Part shown: positions 20,401-28,051 of the stretch, piece after piece | Numbering within the stretch: the stretch's first letter is position 1 | Layout of the letters: the number at the start of each line of letters is the position of its first letter | Assembly: GCA_963575745.1 (NCBI GenBank) | Contig: CAUYUJ010003558.1 | Location: 1,321,306-1,385,305 of the forward strand | DNA from: Prorocentrum cordatum | Taxonomy: Eukaryota > Sar > Dinophyceae > Prorocentrales > Prorocentraceae | Length of the DNA: 64,000 bases | Direction: 5' to 3' | The notes under the pieces: model-generated | What the model was told of the DNA's origin: nothing | Seen by the model: the letters and a program-made list of their open reading frames with translations, nothing else | The model's database searches: none | Position numbers and translations under genes: made by a program

Positions 20401-22729
20401 GCTCGCGCGCGCGACCCGTCAAGGTTACAGGAGGCGGCGGCAGAGAAGGCGCTGGAGGGCACGGCCAAGGATCGCGGGGAGGCGGCTCCAACACGTACGA
20501 GCCGTCCCGGGCCGACGCGCTGAGGGAGGTGCGGGTGAAAGACGACAGAGAACAACGAGCACCCATCCCAACCTGAGCTAAAGCAGCAGCCCAATGGGTG
20601 ATATCGATGTTCGCGCCAGGAAACAGGCGCAGCAAGGCAGAAAGGTCAGCGACAAAGGGCGCGACCTTGGGAAAGGAAGGCGTGGTGCCGGTAGGTGCAG
20701 ACGGCCTCGAATCCCCCGCGGACAAGTCAACGCGAGAGGCTTCGGAACTGGCAGCGGCCCCTGAGGACAGGACAACTCGAGGGGCCGGTGGCACGGTAGT
20801 GACCCCGGAGGACAAGTCGACTCGAGGGGGGTTCCCACTGGCAACAGAACCGATGGAAGCGACGGGCGGTGCGCCTGTGTCCCCGTCGGAAGGGGCTTCG
20901 GCAGCACGGTGAAAATTGCCAAAATGGCCACTCGGCCCTGAAGGGGAGCCAGGGGTAGTGCGAGAGTCGCGACAGCGGCACGAACTCCTCCCTGCGGGGC
21001 CGCAACAGCATCGCTGGAGGAGCGCGTGCCTACTCTCACGGCCTCGCTCAGCCCAGGCACGCCTGGCAGCAGCAGCGTCGTCGCTTACAGCGACTCGCCG
21101 CTGCGTGAACCCTCGGCCGGTGCACGCAGCTCGCGTGCGTCCACCCCTGTGGTGGGATGCGCCGCCGTGGAGGGCGGCTCCGCCGGCGGCCTGGGAGCCG
21201 GCGGAACGGGCGCGGCAAGGGCCTGCCGCCACCCGCACCAGGTCACGCGACACGGGGGGGGCTTGATCCCCGTGAGGAACCATGCGGTTCCGAGGTAGCC
21301 GCGGCCCCCCACCAGCTGGACGATGAACATGCACCGCTGCAGCGCCTCCCGCTGGCAGATGAAAGCCAGATCGAGAGCCCTCTGGGGCGCCTCGGCAGGC
21401 AGCCCCAGTGTGTCCCCTGCGACCCCCTCGGCGGAGCCGGCGACCGCAGCGGGGTCGGCCCGCCCAAGTGGCGGGGGGACGCGCGCGGGAGGGGCAGGCG
21501 GGAGCGCCTGCGGAGGGGCGTTCGACCGAGCCTTCCCCCACGCTGAGACGAGCGCCGAAGCTGGGGTCCCAGCGCGCAGCTGGACGCGATGAGGTGGCGC
21601 AGGTGCCCTGGCCAACGTGGCCGCGATCCCGAATGGCTGAAAACCCAGACGAACCGCCACGTCGGCGAAGGGCTGGAGCGCCTCTAGCCTCGCGGAGGGC
21701 GCCCCCAGAGCGACGCGAGGCACACGGCCGTGACGGCGGCTCCAGCCCTGGTGGGGGCAGGAAGCCTTGAAGACACGGCGAAGTGGCCATAGGACAGCTT
21801 TGCGGCGGCGTGCCCAAATCGCGAGCTGCGGCGGGGGCTGAGGGATCGGTGCGACCCGTGCTCTGTGGCGCCGAAGCAGCGGCGCCCGGCAGGCAGGTAC
21901 CAGCTACCCCGAAACCATCTGCAGCAGCAGCAGAAACATGTCGCGTAGCGCCTGAGAACAAGGGGGCCGACACTGGCAGGGACGCGGGGTCCGTCGACGC
22001 CGAGGTTGGATTCCCGAGTAGCCCGAGCGAGTGCAAGATGGCGTGGGCGCTCGCACGGGAAGCACTGACCGCAAGCGGCTCCCTTGGAGGCAGGGGTGAG
22101 GCCCCTAGGCAGGGGATCGCCGACTGCCCACTTCCGCTGTCAGGAAAAGGAAACCCAACCGCGGCGTCGGTCGCGCAACGGTTGTGCGGCGGCGGCACCC
22201 GAGCGCCCGCCTCCAGGCTAGCGAGGCAGGGAAATGGCCCCACCTGCCAGACCGCAGGGCACGACAGCGCCTCAAACCCAGGTGGCGGGTGGAAGGGCAA
22301 CACTGTCGAAGCGCCCCCTGGCGTAATCGCTGGCGCTAGTGCCGGCGGAAGCGCAGGCGTCGGTGCTGCCGCCGTCTGTGCTGGCGTCAGGGCTGGCGTC
22401 GGCGCTGGCCTCGGTGCTGGCGTAGGCGCTGGCGCTGGTGCCGGCGTAAGCGCAAGCGTCGGTGCTGACGCCGCCAGGTGCTGGCGTTGATGCTGACGTC
22501 GGTGCGGCGCTGGCGCTGGTGCTGGTGTAAGCGCACGCGTCGGTGCTGCCGCTGTCCGTGCTGGCGCTCGTGCAGGCATCGGTGCCGGCCTCGGCGCAGG
22601 AGGAGGCGCTGGCGCTGGTGCCGGCGTAAGCGCAGGCGTTGGTGCTGCCGCCGGCAGTGCTGGTGTTCGTGCATCAAAGCCAGGCGGTGGGCCCATCCGC
22701 CAAGCACGCGGCTGTAACGGCGACTCCAA
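14489..22729 (-). CDS. Pol-like polyprotein: reverse transcriptase, RNase H, J-like segment, tyrosine recombinase-like domain
   Basis: The frame is 2746 codons with no stop. RT: VVSCDDLREFYYTF holds box A (first Asp residue 1056), LAMGDNMAVEIANSAHEG follows, and MLNIDDHTGF is box C (Asp 1157, IDD in place of YxDD). RNase H: VFGTDASLGWGGV (Asp 1328), NILEAT (Glu 1429), LLDSK (Asp 1454), HRADDPTRN (Asp 1503). After an Ala/Pro/Arg-rich spacer, residues about 1705-1760 resemble a J domain. The tyrosine-recombinase fold fills about 2440-2740. At its first catalytic position SLKPDELL has Lys (2549) instead of Arg, and SAERFLHDD has Phe (2686) at the usual nucleophilic Tyr. The true start is uncertain: residues 1 to about 700 are low-complexity and the neighbouring frame looks more protein-like at 21085-21723. 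RT and RNase H would copy the element RNA into DNA. Confidence 0.8.
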   Translation of the reverse strand: MESPLQPRAWRMGPPPGFDARTPALPAAAPTPALTPAPAPAPPPAPRPAPMPARAPARTAAAPTRALTPAPAPAPHRRQHQRQHLAASAPTLALTPAPAPAPTPAPRPAPTPALTPAQTAAAPTPALPPALAPAITPGGASTVLPFHPPPGFEALSCPAVWQVGPFPCLASLEAGARVPPPHNRCATDAAVGFPFPDSGSGQSAIPCLGASPLPPREPLAVSASRASAHAILHSLGLLGNPTSASTDPASLPVSAPLFSGATRHVSAAAADGFGVAGTCLPGAAASAPQSTGRTDPSAPAAARDLGTPPQSCPMATSPCLQGFLPPPGLEPPSRPCASRRSGGALREARGAPALRRRGGSSGFSAIRDRGHVGQGTCATSSRPAARWDPSFGARLSVGEGSVERPSAGAPACPSRARPPATWAGRPRCGRRLRRGGRRGHTGAACRGAPEGSRSGFHLPAGGAAAVHVHRPAGGGPRLPRNRMVPHGDQAPPVSRDLVRVAAGPCRARSAGSQAAGGAALHGGASHHRGGRTRAACTGRGFTQRRVAVSDDAAAARRAWAERGRESRHALLQRCCCGPAGRSSCRCRDSRTTPGSPSGPSGHFGNFHRAAEAPSDGDTGAPPVASIGSVASGNPPRVDLSSGVTTVPPAPRVVLSSGAAASSEASRVDLSAGDSRPSAPTGTTPSFPKVAPFVADLSALLRLFPGANIDITHWAAALAQVGMGARCSLSSFTRTSLSASARDGSYVLEPPPRDPWPCPPAPSLPPPPVTLTGRARERWRLRRAARTLAQHAVVALNWLTLGHPSLAPIEAHVCTAATPCQEGTRDRLERLCRIAVRLARGGKSDLGRAFSKFDATEVSLHGLATHVAAIEASFTSSSQVPAPMRQCPSSAPPVPGSLASAAGWDSTQSEPFDLRVRASRIKWDYSPTFDPTPFLADARVRKAFHDPETMRLPSAEWPSGLPGARVHMDRDQLWELLRKWDSCGALYLTPTSDLAWDEACGAFRVPKDSEYDRLILNPTVVNSRCQSISSSTQRLGQAFLLCRMGLAAGEWLVVSCDDLREFYYTFKVPPARAKRNALRVRLPSARFKAFNAWRPDLEGADVSPCLNALAMGDNMAVEIANSAHEGVLRSFGALRPHEQAVHRTPFPRGHFVEMLNIDDHTGFQKLSWNGLAPRPDDPNRRDKEVFPACDRGYPRVGLVQHPGKRTRGATHKVVVGAEVEGRIGIVCAPPVRTVALCRLTLIQVYLGHSTRAVLASLVGCWVQVFLFRRPMLSIFTRVYNFLSSLSTEDGFEYELPVSVRDELLACTYLAFVAITDLRAGYSPEVFGTDASLGWGGVVRSSISPHLSQELWRRSEHGGWHTVLHNRSLLAVLDRGVPLGPELTQLHRDLGLPSIEPPVAPHWISELSEALHFRLAYKWEFRMPRHINILEATVFKSLCKYCCVRMPDSRIPVLLDSKVALGAAAHGRSSSPGLSHVLSTALPYILSGGLYMGGLYVPTDVHRADDPTRNRPVRPPSREAPAWLVDAEAGDFGRFDWVALADAHSPYPTCLWGRLAALVLAQGLLARGNARAAHGLAARPPLSPAPAADAWFASAAAATGVEAPVFLEAPGTLPQPDPAQAEAPEIPRRNASPAVGGGCLGGRSAEGAAELSALPHEASQGASPFEAPFRPGAAPVAAGPPGAPAQLSAARPRLAARTDPKRPAKVAKVRTARELLQLKPGADRSAMERQFRRLATPHRPDRARHRPLSASDRADASPLWSRFCDAKSLLLGEASRCQPGAGTLPCQEREHGTCRGGVRAGPRLYARARPWPDGRAAGACQCLQPELGGARPDFGASASGTPSAPCSSRGRRHRPARPAETVRAERPRRARAARAPAALLSAPGAAAPPPGRRARRTANFALWGQPCARHRAAASADEGREPLPSRSWSPGLGAGAPGAPSSSARLGSTSKWRDAPLAPGDGARVPHTFSDRAPRRQSDSQDAPPVASPRGSRRAPPPRGARASTRSAGPAARFAAAPPPRGSGSDPACDLASGARDPPTVTGSASSGSLPVGAFLARGARISMGPPARAASAPPALRVDGAPMRVPADRLRPNALARIPAASGPAAASFAMLESVPGPVRGLLAPRPRPSRRTSVRVPADRLRPNALARIPAASGPAAASFAMLEAAPRAGASPRSLGPAAAPRAALLSVDSPVDSADLPQPSGAAHEKGSDALAAAPHLLDSLEPSARAARGLPQDGACATSVAMRTSRVAGPAAAVARRARADRRARARFLSSVAAAEAALTEVMLGTGEETGESAGELAKRMQTLLAELERRKDAMRIARSRLADCVREAASAGFPEAAAYSPSPVAAPTALAEVDSAAEAEARVGTGLHSEAEPARHRDESATLAWPRRVPHPARRRRRRAAETEPPSAPWSGAVLTSAGDRRKRALYAFELWCAEDAGVAPLPLYRSGILLSRFLATFGVWLHDAGFPLNILVHAIIGVQARLPHWKPFLTEAWGVARAWKRSQPPRLRPPMPRALLRAMVAVCFTWDWPVMAALLLAGFTMSLKPDELLSARRCDLLLPSDCLESSGNAWMTIPDPVSSMSYPPQHAWCSDKAVVRVLEMVFRHLGPTDPLSTFGQSGFRTRWNHLLLALGVPLAETPAGFHLTPACPRGSGATDFHTATEDIGRIFWRSRWRQASSAERFLHDDASAAMLSALPDAARARVTYFDGASDFLVASFLNCGPTAWPLLLAAARQNLVTSQGL
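16171..16486. repeat. ~160 bp tandem duplication inside the pol frame
   Basis: GAAGTGCGGCGCGAGG through GATCCGCAGGAACCCGCA is present at 16171-16330 and again at 16332-16486, with a few small indels whose lengths keep the pol frame open. It lies in the low-complexity spacer between RNase H and the recombinase. Confidence 0.9.
21085..21723 (-). CDS. Possible Gag-like ORF of the retroelement, in a different frame from pol
   Basis: The 212-codon frame has ordinary protein composition: FADVAVRLGFQPFG, then RALDLAFICQREALQR, then GYLGTAWFLTG. The pol frame over the same bases reads as Arg/Ala/Gly-rich filler. It stops at 21085, upstream of the protein-like pol text (from about 20660). This resembles a gag frame followed by pol in another frame, or a frameshift mutation. 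I see no zinc knuckle. The Gag assignment rests on position only. Confidence 0.4.
   Translation of the reverse strand: MPRVALGAPSARLEALQPFADVAVRLGFQPFGIAATLARAPAPPHRVQLRAGTPASALVSAWGKARSNAPPQALPPAPPARVPPPLGRADPAAVAGSAEGVAGDTLGLPAEAPQRALDLAFICQREALQRCMFIVQLVGGRGYLGTAWFLTGIKPPPCRVTWCGWRQALAAPVPPAPRPPAEPPSTAAHPTTGVDARELRAPAEGSRSGESL
22330..22670. repeat. Minisatellite at the N-terminal end of the pol frame
   Basis: GGCGCTGGTGCCGGCGTAAGC and GTCGGTGCTG-type units of about 18-36 bases repeat here, giving Ala/Pro alternation on the minus strand. Such repeats expand easily, so this part of the frame is poor evidence of coding. Confidence 0.8.
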
Positions 22730-24236
22730 CCCAGGGGGGGGCCGGAAGCTGGCGCGAGTCGGCGAGGCGGCTCTGGACTGCTCCGCGGTGGCCCTGTGCG
22801 CTCGGCACGCGTCTGTGACGGCGGCTCCAACCCTGAAGGGAGCTGGAGTCCCGAAAGCGAGGGCAAAGCTGCCTTGGGACCGACTCGCGGCGGGGTGCTA
22901 AGCTGGTTAACTGCGGTGGCGGCTGGGGAGCGGTACGAACCCCTCCCTGCGGGGCCGCAACAGCATCGCTGGAGGAGCGCATACCCACCCCCTCCAAACC
23001 GCCAGAATCCACAGCGTCCGCCGATACAGTAGGCGGGGGAGGCACCGCGCGCGACAGCTCGTGGGTGATTGCCAAACGAACAGAGCTCCCGCCCCGCCTG
23101 GTTTCGACAACCGACGGCTCCGACCCTGGAGGGGGCCGAAAACCCGCGGGGGCGGGCGAGGCGGCCAGAAAACTTGCTCGCGGCGGGCGGCCAGACTGGT
23201 GAGCCAGGCCGACGGTTGAGTGGGCGGCACGACCCCTCCCCTGCGGGGCCGTAGCAGCATCGCTGGAAGGGCGCATGCCAACCCCCTCAAATCCGCTGGG
23301 TCCCGCCCGAAGGGCCCTGGGCGCGCGCGCGCCTGTCGTTGCCCACGCGAGGGAAACGATGCCGCGAACGGCAGCTGAGCCATGGCGAAGCGGCGACTGG
23401 AGGGGGAGGAGTAGAGGGGGAGTGGAGAAAGAGAGGGTCCACCGACTCCGACTCCTCCGTCCTGGACGCCGTTATCTTCGCGCCGGTGGCCTCTCCGCCT
23501 GTTGCCAGGCGGGCGGTGTTCCGAGAGGCGGCGGCGACACTCGTGGCGCGAGCAATAGACCGTTCGGCGGCGGGCGGGCTCGACCCTTGAGTGGCGCCGG
23601 CAACGGGCGTAGCGCGAGCACTCTTCTCCCGGGCCGATGGCGCGGCCTCCTCGTGATGCGAGGGAACTCCACCTCCTACTCCTCTCCTCAGATGGGCGTC
23701 CGCTCCGGGGTCCAAGGGGAAGAGGCAAGAGGAAGGAGGGGAGTTTTGTAGCGGCGAAAGGGAGGCAGGCGCCATCGGATGCCGAGCCTGCGGGACGGGG
23801 CTCAGAAGCCAGCGTCGCACGAGCAGCAGCTGCGGCAGGCGCGGGAGGAACCCGCGAGCAGGTCAGACGCCTGCCTGGACGGCCTGGCTGGGGCCACGCC
23901 CAGATGACACGGGCGCGCACTGCCAGGGGGGCAGCGGCGCCCGAGCGGAGAGTGTGCTCACTCGCCGCTGCCGGGTGCCCACAGGAGGCAGCCGGCCCAC
24001 CCCCACCCGAGCTCTGACTGGCGGGGTGAAAGAGCGACCCCGAACCAGCCAGATCACGGAGGAAGCGTTTGGACCCCTGCCTGCGGCAGTGGCCCAAAGC
24101 AGCTCGTAGCCCAGCAAGTAGAACACCGCCGCGTAGGTGAAGAGGAACCTGCGCGGCGGTGGCAACCGCAAGCCCCCTGGCGCCCTGGCCGCGCGCGCGC
24201 GCGGCGGGGGGAGCGGGGGGCGAGAAGAGCAAGCTT
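22730..24236 (-). other. 5' coding/leader region of the retroelement, with degenerate internal repeats
   Basis: On the minus strand the first ATG is the first codon of repeat A1 (24297), opening a frame MRFSILLAARARSGP to a stop at 23863 that contains a hydrophobic stretch near 24110 (YAAVFYLLGYELLW). Downstream, a block with GCGGGGCCGYARCAGCATCG recurs at about 22943 and 23238 (and 20998), and a PPPG-containing peptide motif recurs at about 300 base spacing. Frames alternate, so this region is either decayed, spliced or translated with frameshifting. Confidence 0.5.
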
Positions 24237-24297
24237 GGGGCCGAGAAGCTGCAGGACCTGAACGGGCGCGAGCGGCAAGGAGAATAGAGAAGCGCAT
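24237..24297 (-). repeat. Split direct repeat A1 (outer 5' end)
   Basis: Identical over 61 bases to 14257-14317. In coding direction it begins ATGCGCTTCTCTATTC. The bases beyond 24297 are microsatellite. Confidence 0.9.
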
Positions 24298-24298
24298 G

Positions 24299-24331
<33 letters not shown>

Positions 24332-24358
24332 GTGAGGATGAGGATGAGGATGAGGATG

Positions 24359-24437
<79 letters not shown>

Positions 24438-24440
24438 TGA
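24298..24440. repeat. GAT/GAGGAT/GAC microsatellite, right half of the insertion site
   Basis: GAGGATGATGATG followed by GGTGAGGATGAGGATGAGG and then GAT and GAC runs. The GGTGAGGATGAGG motif is shared with the left flank, as expected if one array was split. Confidence 0.95.
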
Positions 24441-24650
24441 TGGGGGGGTCGCGGAATGCTGAAAATCGGTGCCGCAAGGGTGACGAAAAATGGGCAGAGG
24501 GGAAAGAGGACAATGGGGCAGCGGAGGCGGAAGACAGATGACGACGACAACGACGACCGTTCCCAGAAGGATCCATGGAAGTACCCGAAGATCCCACGAA
24601 AACTTCCAGAGGCCTCTGGAAGACTCCGGGAGCCAACCAGAGCCTCAGAC

Positions 24651-24795
24651 GCCATACAGCAGAAAGCCACATCCAAGAACGACGGCGCAGAAGGAGTCCA
24701 GGGCCGTGTCGGTGAACGTGTCCCACGAGATGCCGCGGGCCGCGCCCTCGTGCCTCTCGAGCGTGTTGATCACGGCGAGTCCGATATTTGACCAC
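24651..24795 (-). CDS. Candidate exon with a membrane segment, protein unknown
   Basis: The minus-strand sequence is open for 48 codons between an acceptor-like CAG (24796-24798) and a donor-like GTCTGAGG (from 24650). It reads WSNIGLAVINTLER, then GISWDTFTDTALDSF, then CAVVLGCGFLLYG, a likely membrane segment. The composition is that of a real protein, unlike the repeat-derived frames nearby. It lies outside the retroelement. I cannot name the family, and the acceptor lacks a good pyrimidine tract. Confidence 0.35.
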
Positions 24796-24799
24796 CTGT

Positions 24800-25759
24800 C
24801 TCCTGCTCCTCCTCCTCGCCCTCCATATGTCATCATCCTCCTGATCCGCCACCCTCACATTTCCTCGTCCCCCTTCCCTTCCTCCTCCGTCTTCCCCCTC
24901 TCATATCATCATGGCGACATCCCGTGCAGTTACCATGCCCTCTCCTTTCCAAACAGCGTCTCCTTGTCGCAGAAACAAACCTGTCAGCGAAGCGGTCTGG
25001 GCGCTTCGCCCGGGTTCCACTCGCAGCGTCTGATCCAGAAGATTGAATATTTTCAGCTGCAGCTGTGGAGAGCGGTAATCTTTCACGGTGTTGTTCTCAC
25101 GTTCGCTCCACGCATTCGCTTTCACCGCTTCCAAGTGACACGAGAGGCAAGCGGGTGGCAAAATGCTTCACGATCTGTAGTACCGTTGTGAGAACCATCA
25201 CCGCGAATGGCGAGGAAGAAGGGTCCGTGACCGAATAAGCGAAAACCGCGCGCTTCGAAGGCAGCTCGTTCGATGCTGGAGGCGGTACTGGAATGCGCCA
25301 CCAGATGCAACTACACATGAGTGTGCGCATGTATTCCCCCTGCTGCTGCAAGTCCCCCCCTTCGTTTTTTCACCGGCCGAAGGTGGGGTACAGTCAAGCT
25401 GCTGCAATGAGGAACGCCAGATAAGAACCGAAGACCCTTCTGGCACCAGAAGAGCCTGGGTGCATGAGGAGGGTTAAGGGAACAGCCACGGAATGGTCTA
25501 AGAGACAACGAGCCCCTTCCGAAGCCAAAGAGGTCCTTATTACAGCATCTTGACTGCAGGGGGGGGTCCAGGCAGCCTTACACACCATAAGCTCGAGGGC
25601 TATCTTCACGGCGGTGGCTGCCACAACCTGTCCGAGGTTCGAAGTCAAGGGCCGGCCGGGCAGGCTAGGGAAGCGCGGGCAGTCAGGCGCCGTCGCCGTC
25701 GCCGTCGTGCCCGTGGGCGCAGAGCTCGTGGGGGCCGTCGCAGGCGCCGGCGATGGCTA
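24800..25759. other. No recognised gene
   Basis: Pyrimidine-rich at 24800-24900, ordinary composition to 25680, then GCCGTC-type repeats to 25715. Frames are short and show no recognised domain. Confidence 0.4.
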
Positions 25760-25870
25760 CAGCCGGGGGCGTTGACCTAAGGAACCCTGAATAAGGAACG
25801 AGGCCCCTTTTTTCCATAAGTTAACCTCCGATTTCCGGTCGGAAACACAAGGGAAGCCTGAGGCAAGCGG
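25760..25870. mobile_element. Truncated Tc1/mariner-like MITE, family G copy 1
   Basis: It starts CAGCCGGGGGCGTTGACC after a TA dinucleotide (25758-25759) and matches 57768-57885 closely (CTAAGGAACCCTRRATAAGG, GGCAAGCGG). The right terminal repeat present in the other copy is missing. Confidence 0.7.
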
Positions 25871-26513
25871 CTCGCGGCCGCGCCTGCGCGCTCTCTCCCC
25901 GCAGAGCTCTCGCGCCCCGCGGCCCCGCACACGGCGCGCTGGGCCCCGCCGCCCCCCGCCGCGGGCCTCCGGCGGGCGCCTCCCGGGCGCCGCACCCGCG
26001 GCCTCTCCCTGCCACCCCCCCTTGCGAGCGCCCCTCCCGCCACCGCGGCCTCTCCGAGGCCGCCCCTGCGAACGCCGTCCCGCAACCAGAGGCATCCCAA
26101 ATGGGGTCCATCCCCCAGAGGAGGAGGAGGAGGAGGAGGAGGAGGAGGAGGAGGAGGAGGAGGAGGAGGAGAAGGATCGAGGAGGAGGATAGGTGGAGTC
26201 GGTGCATCGCGCCGCCTCGCCGATGCATCGGCGACGCGTCGGCGCTGCATCGGCGCTGCATCGGCCTGGAGAAGAGCGGGCTCCACATCGAGCTCTTCGG
26301 TCTCTCCCCGACGCCGCCCCTGCGGACGCGGGCCCGTAGTCGCGCCAGCTCCCGCAGGGACGTCCTGCCTCCGCCGCCGCCGACGGCGTCGGCGCGAGCA
26401 CATTCAGGAGCACCGGCGGGCGCCGCGACCGAAGCCGCCCGCGGCCCCCTCCTGCCCCGCAACACCAGTTTCTCCACGGGTGCTTTCAGACGAGACGAGA
26501 CGACGAGACCACC
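25871..26513. other. GC-rich stretch with an AGG microsatellite, no gene
   Basis: Very GC-rich at 25880-26060, a pure AGG run at 26118-26172, then GCATCGGCGCTGCATCGG short repeats (26220-26270). Three overlapping long minus frames here come from GC bias and the AGG run. Confidence 0.6.
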
Positions 26514-26632
26514 CTAGACGCACGGGCGTGCGGCCCGATTGAAGTGCGGGTGGGCGCGGCAGTAGATGATGATGCAGACGTTGTCAAACACGTAACCTCG
26601 GTTGCACTCCATTCGCTCACTGTCTCGGACGC
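26514..26632 (-). CDS. Terminal exon of an unrecognised cysteine-containing protein
   Basis: On the minus strand a strong acceptor TTTTGTTTCTGCAG ends at 26633. The exon is then open for 39 codons and ends in TAG at 26516-26514. It reads VRDSERMECNRGYVFDNV, then CIIIYCRAHPHFN, ending RPCV. Four cysteines and two short histidine-bearing turns suggest a disulfide or metal-binding tail. Upstream exons should lie at higher coordinates, but I could not identify them. Confidence 0.45.
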
Positions 26633-27456
26633 CTGCAGAAACAAAACAAACGCATTAACATAAGAGTTCGAAGCTCCGCGCGAAGCTCCGAACATTCATG
26701 TGTACGCAGCTTTTTCTTGTTCGAATTTCTCCACGGGCGCCTTGCTCGGCGCGTACGTGCACGGCTGACCCGCGCTGCGTGCACGGCTTCCCCGCGCTGC
26801 GCGCAGCTTGTCGGTTCTGCCGCTGCGGCCCGTGTGTTTCCTGTGAGCGCGCGCAGCGGGCAGCGCGCTCCGATTAGCGCAGAAGATTGCGAGAGGACCA
26901 GTTTCCCCGCACATGGGGAAAACACTGACCTTCTGCTTCAAAAGTCGACGCTGGGTCTGAGGATCTCCCTGGAGCCACTCGCTCCACTCATGAGTCGATG
27001 ATGCGTCGACCGTCCGTCGACTTGAGTCGAACCTGAGTCGAACTTGTTTGAGCCGAACTTGAACCGAGCAAGCATCGAATCAGTCGACATACTTGCACAT
27101 ACATCTACAATAATATTAGACTGCTGGAACTGAACTAGATCATGACAGATCCGTCAGGTGGGCACCCTGAAAGCCCCAAGACGAACATCTAACCAACGTG
27201 CGTGCAAGAGTTACACGGATCAAGACAAACCTCCCTGGATTTTGACTTTTGACCATGTGCTGACGAGTGTAGGTGCTTCAAGGATGGAAGGCGGGCACTT
27301 CTCAAGTCGAGGCTGTCGTCTGAACGGCAGGGCCACGGAATGCTTATGATTCATGGGTCTCCCCTGCAAAGACAAGAACACTTGTACGGTCTGATGACGA
27401 GGGGACCTGTGACGGAAAGCTGCATCATCGAAGCTCCCAGTACAAGATTTAAGTGA
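26633..27456. other. Probable intron/intergenic DNA with GAGTCGAAC short repeats
   Basis: Between 26990 and 27085 the motif GAGTCGAAC and variants recur several times. A minus-strand TTGTCTTTGCAG acceptor-like site lies near 27362, followed by an open stretch to about 27215 that might be an exon. Nothing else is recognised. Confidence 0.35.
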
Positions 27457-27819
27457 TCAAGTCAGTACGATACCGATGATCCAGGGCACCCTGGAAGAAG
27501 ACAGGCGGTGCTGTAGAGAACCGCTGAGGGGCATTAACTGATCCATGTGCAGCAAGATGCCTGGAAGGGTCCTGAGGGTGACAAGCTCGTACATATCCTT
27601 GACTAGGCGTAGTGCACGCGGGCGCTGTGTTGGCTCCGATTTGGACCATTCCCCCACCTCCCTTGGCCGGTAGGTACGAACTTACAGTAGGAGCTCGACA
27701 ACAAGAAGCCTCCCATAAGAAACCCAACTCTGAGACCCAAGGGCGTCCATTGATTGTTGGTGTGGGAACGTCACGCGTTCCCTAGCAAAATCATCGAACC
27801 CCCAAAAACCAAGGGCACC
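27457..27819 (-). CDS. Two C-terminal exons of an unrecognised gene, joined across a GT-AG intron
   Basis: Exon A (27819-27686) follows TTGCCTTCAG and reads GALGFWGFDDFARERV, then TFPHQQSMDALG, then WVSYGRLLVVELL. It ends at a donor GTAAGTTCG. The intron (27685-27491, 195 bases) ends in TCTTCTTCCAG. Exon B (27490-27457) continues in phase with VPWIIGIVLT and a TGA stop, giving a hydrophobic C-terminus. Consensus GTAAGT, pyrimidine-rich acceptors and a kept frame support real splicing. Upstream, a minus frame at 27791-28003 (starting MTQQRYGTCSGQRSG) may be another exon but its donor is unclear. No family is recognised. Confidence 0.5.
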
Positions 27820-28051
27820 CTGAAGGCAAGCAGGGTGTTTCTTGGGATGGGCTTCCACTGTATACGAAAACAAAGGACGCAACCCACTTCCATGCGTCAG
27901 AGTGGCGCTGCCTCTCCGAAACGCTGCTGATGAAGACTGAGCCGTTCGACATGGGCGCGCCACTCCGCTGCCCGCTGCACGTGCCATATCTTTGTTGCGT
28001 CATGGGTGTACTCTAGTCCGTCTCCACTTCCTTCGTGTCACTTCTCTGGCC

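Larger units (their letters stand above)
14057..24297 (-). mobile_element. Complete tyrosine-recombinase retrotransposon with split direct repeats (PAT/Ngaro-like, DIRS superfamily)
   Basis: In coding (minus) direction the element reads A1 (24297-24237), coding region, B1 (14477-14316), A2 (14317-14257), B2 (14218-14057). A1 equals A2 (61 bases) and B1 equals B2 (162 bases, about two mismatches). This is the split-direct-repeat plan of PAT and Ngaro elements, which replicate through a circular DNA and integrate with a tyrosine recombinase rather than a DDE integrase. The pol frame carries RT, RNase H and recombinase-like domains in the expected order. Both outer ends abut GAT/GAGGAT microsatellite, there is no TSD, and AT is shared at both junctions and at the internal B1/A2 junction. 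Near-identical repeats suggest fairly recent insertion, although the recombinase lacks key residues. Confidence 0.85.

Noticed and set aside
25757-26477. Three ORFs of about 210 codons on minus
   Set aside because: AGG repeat and high GC; the products are Arg/Gly/Ser strings.
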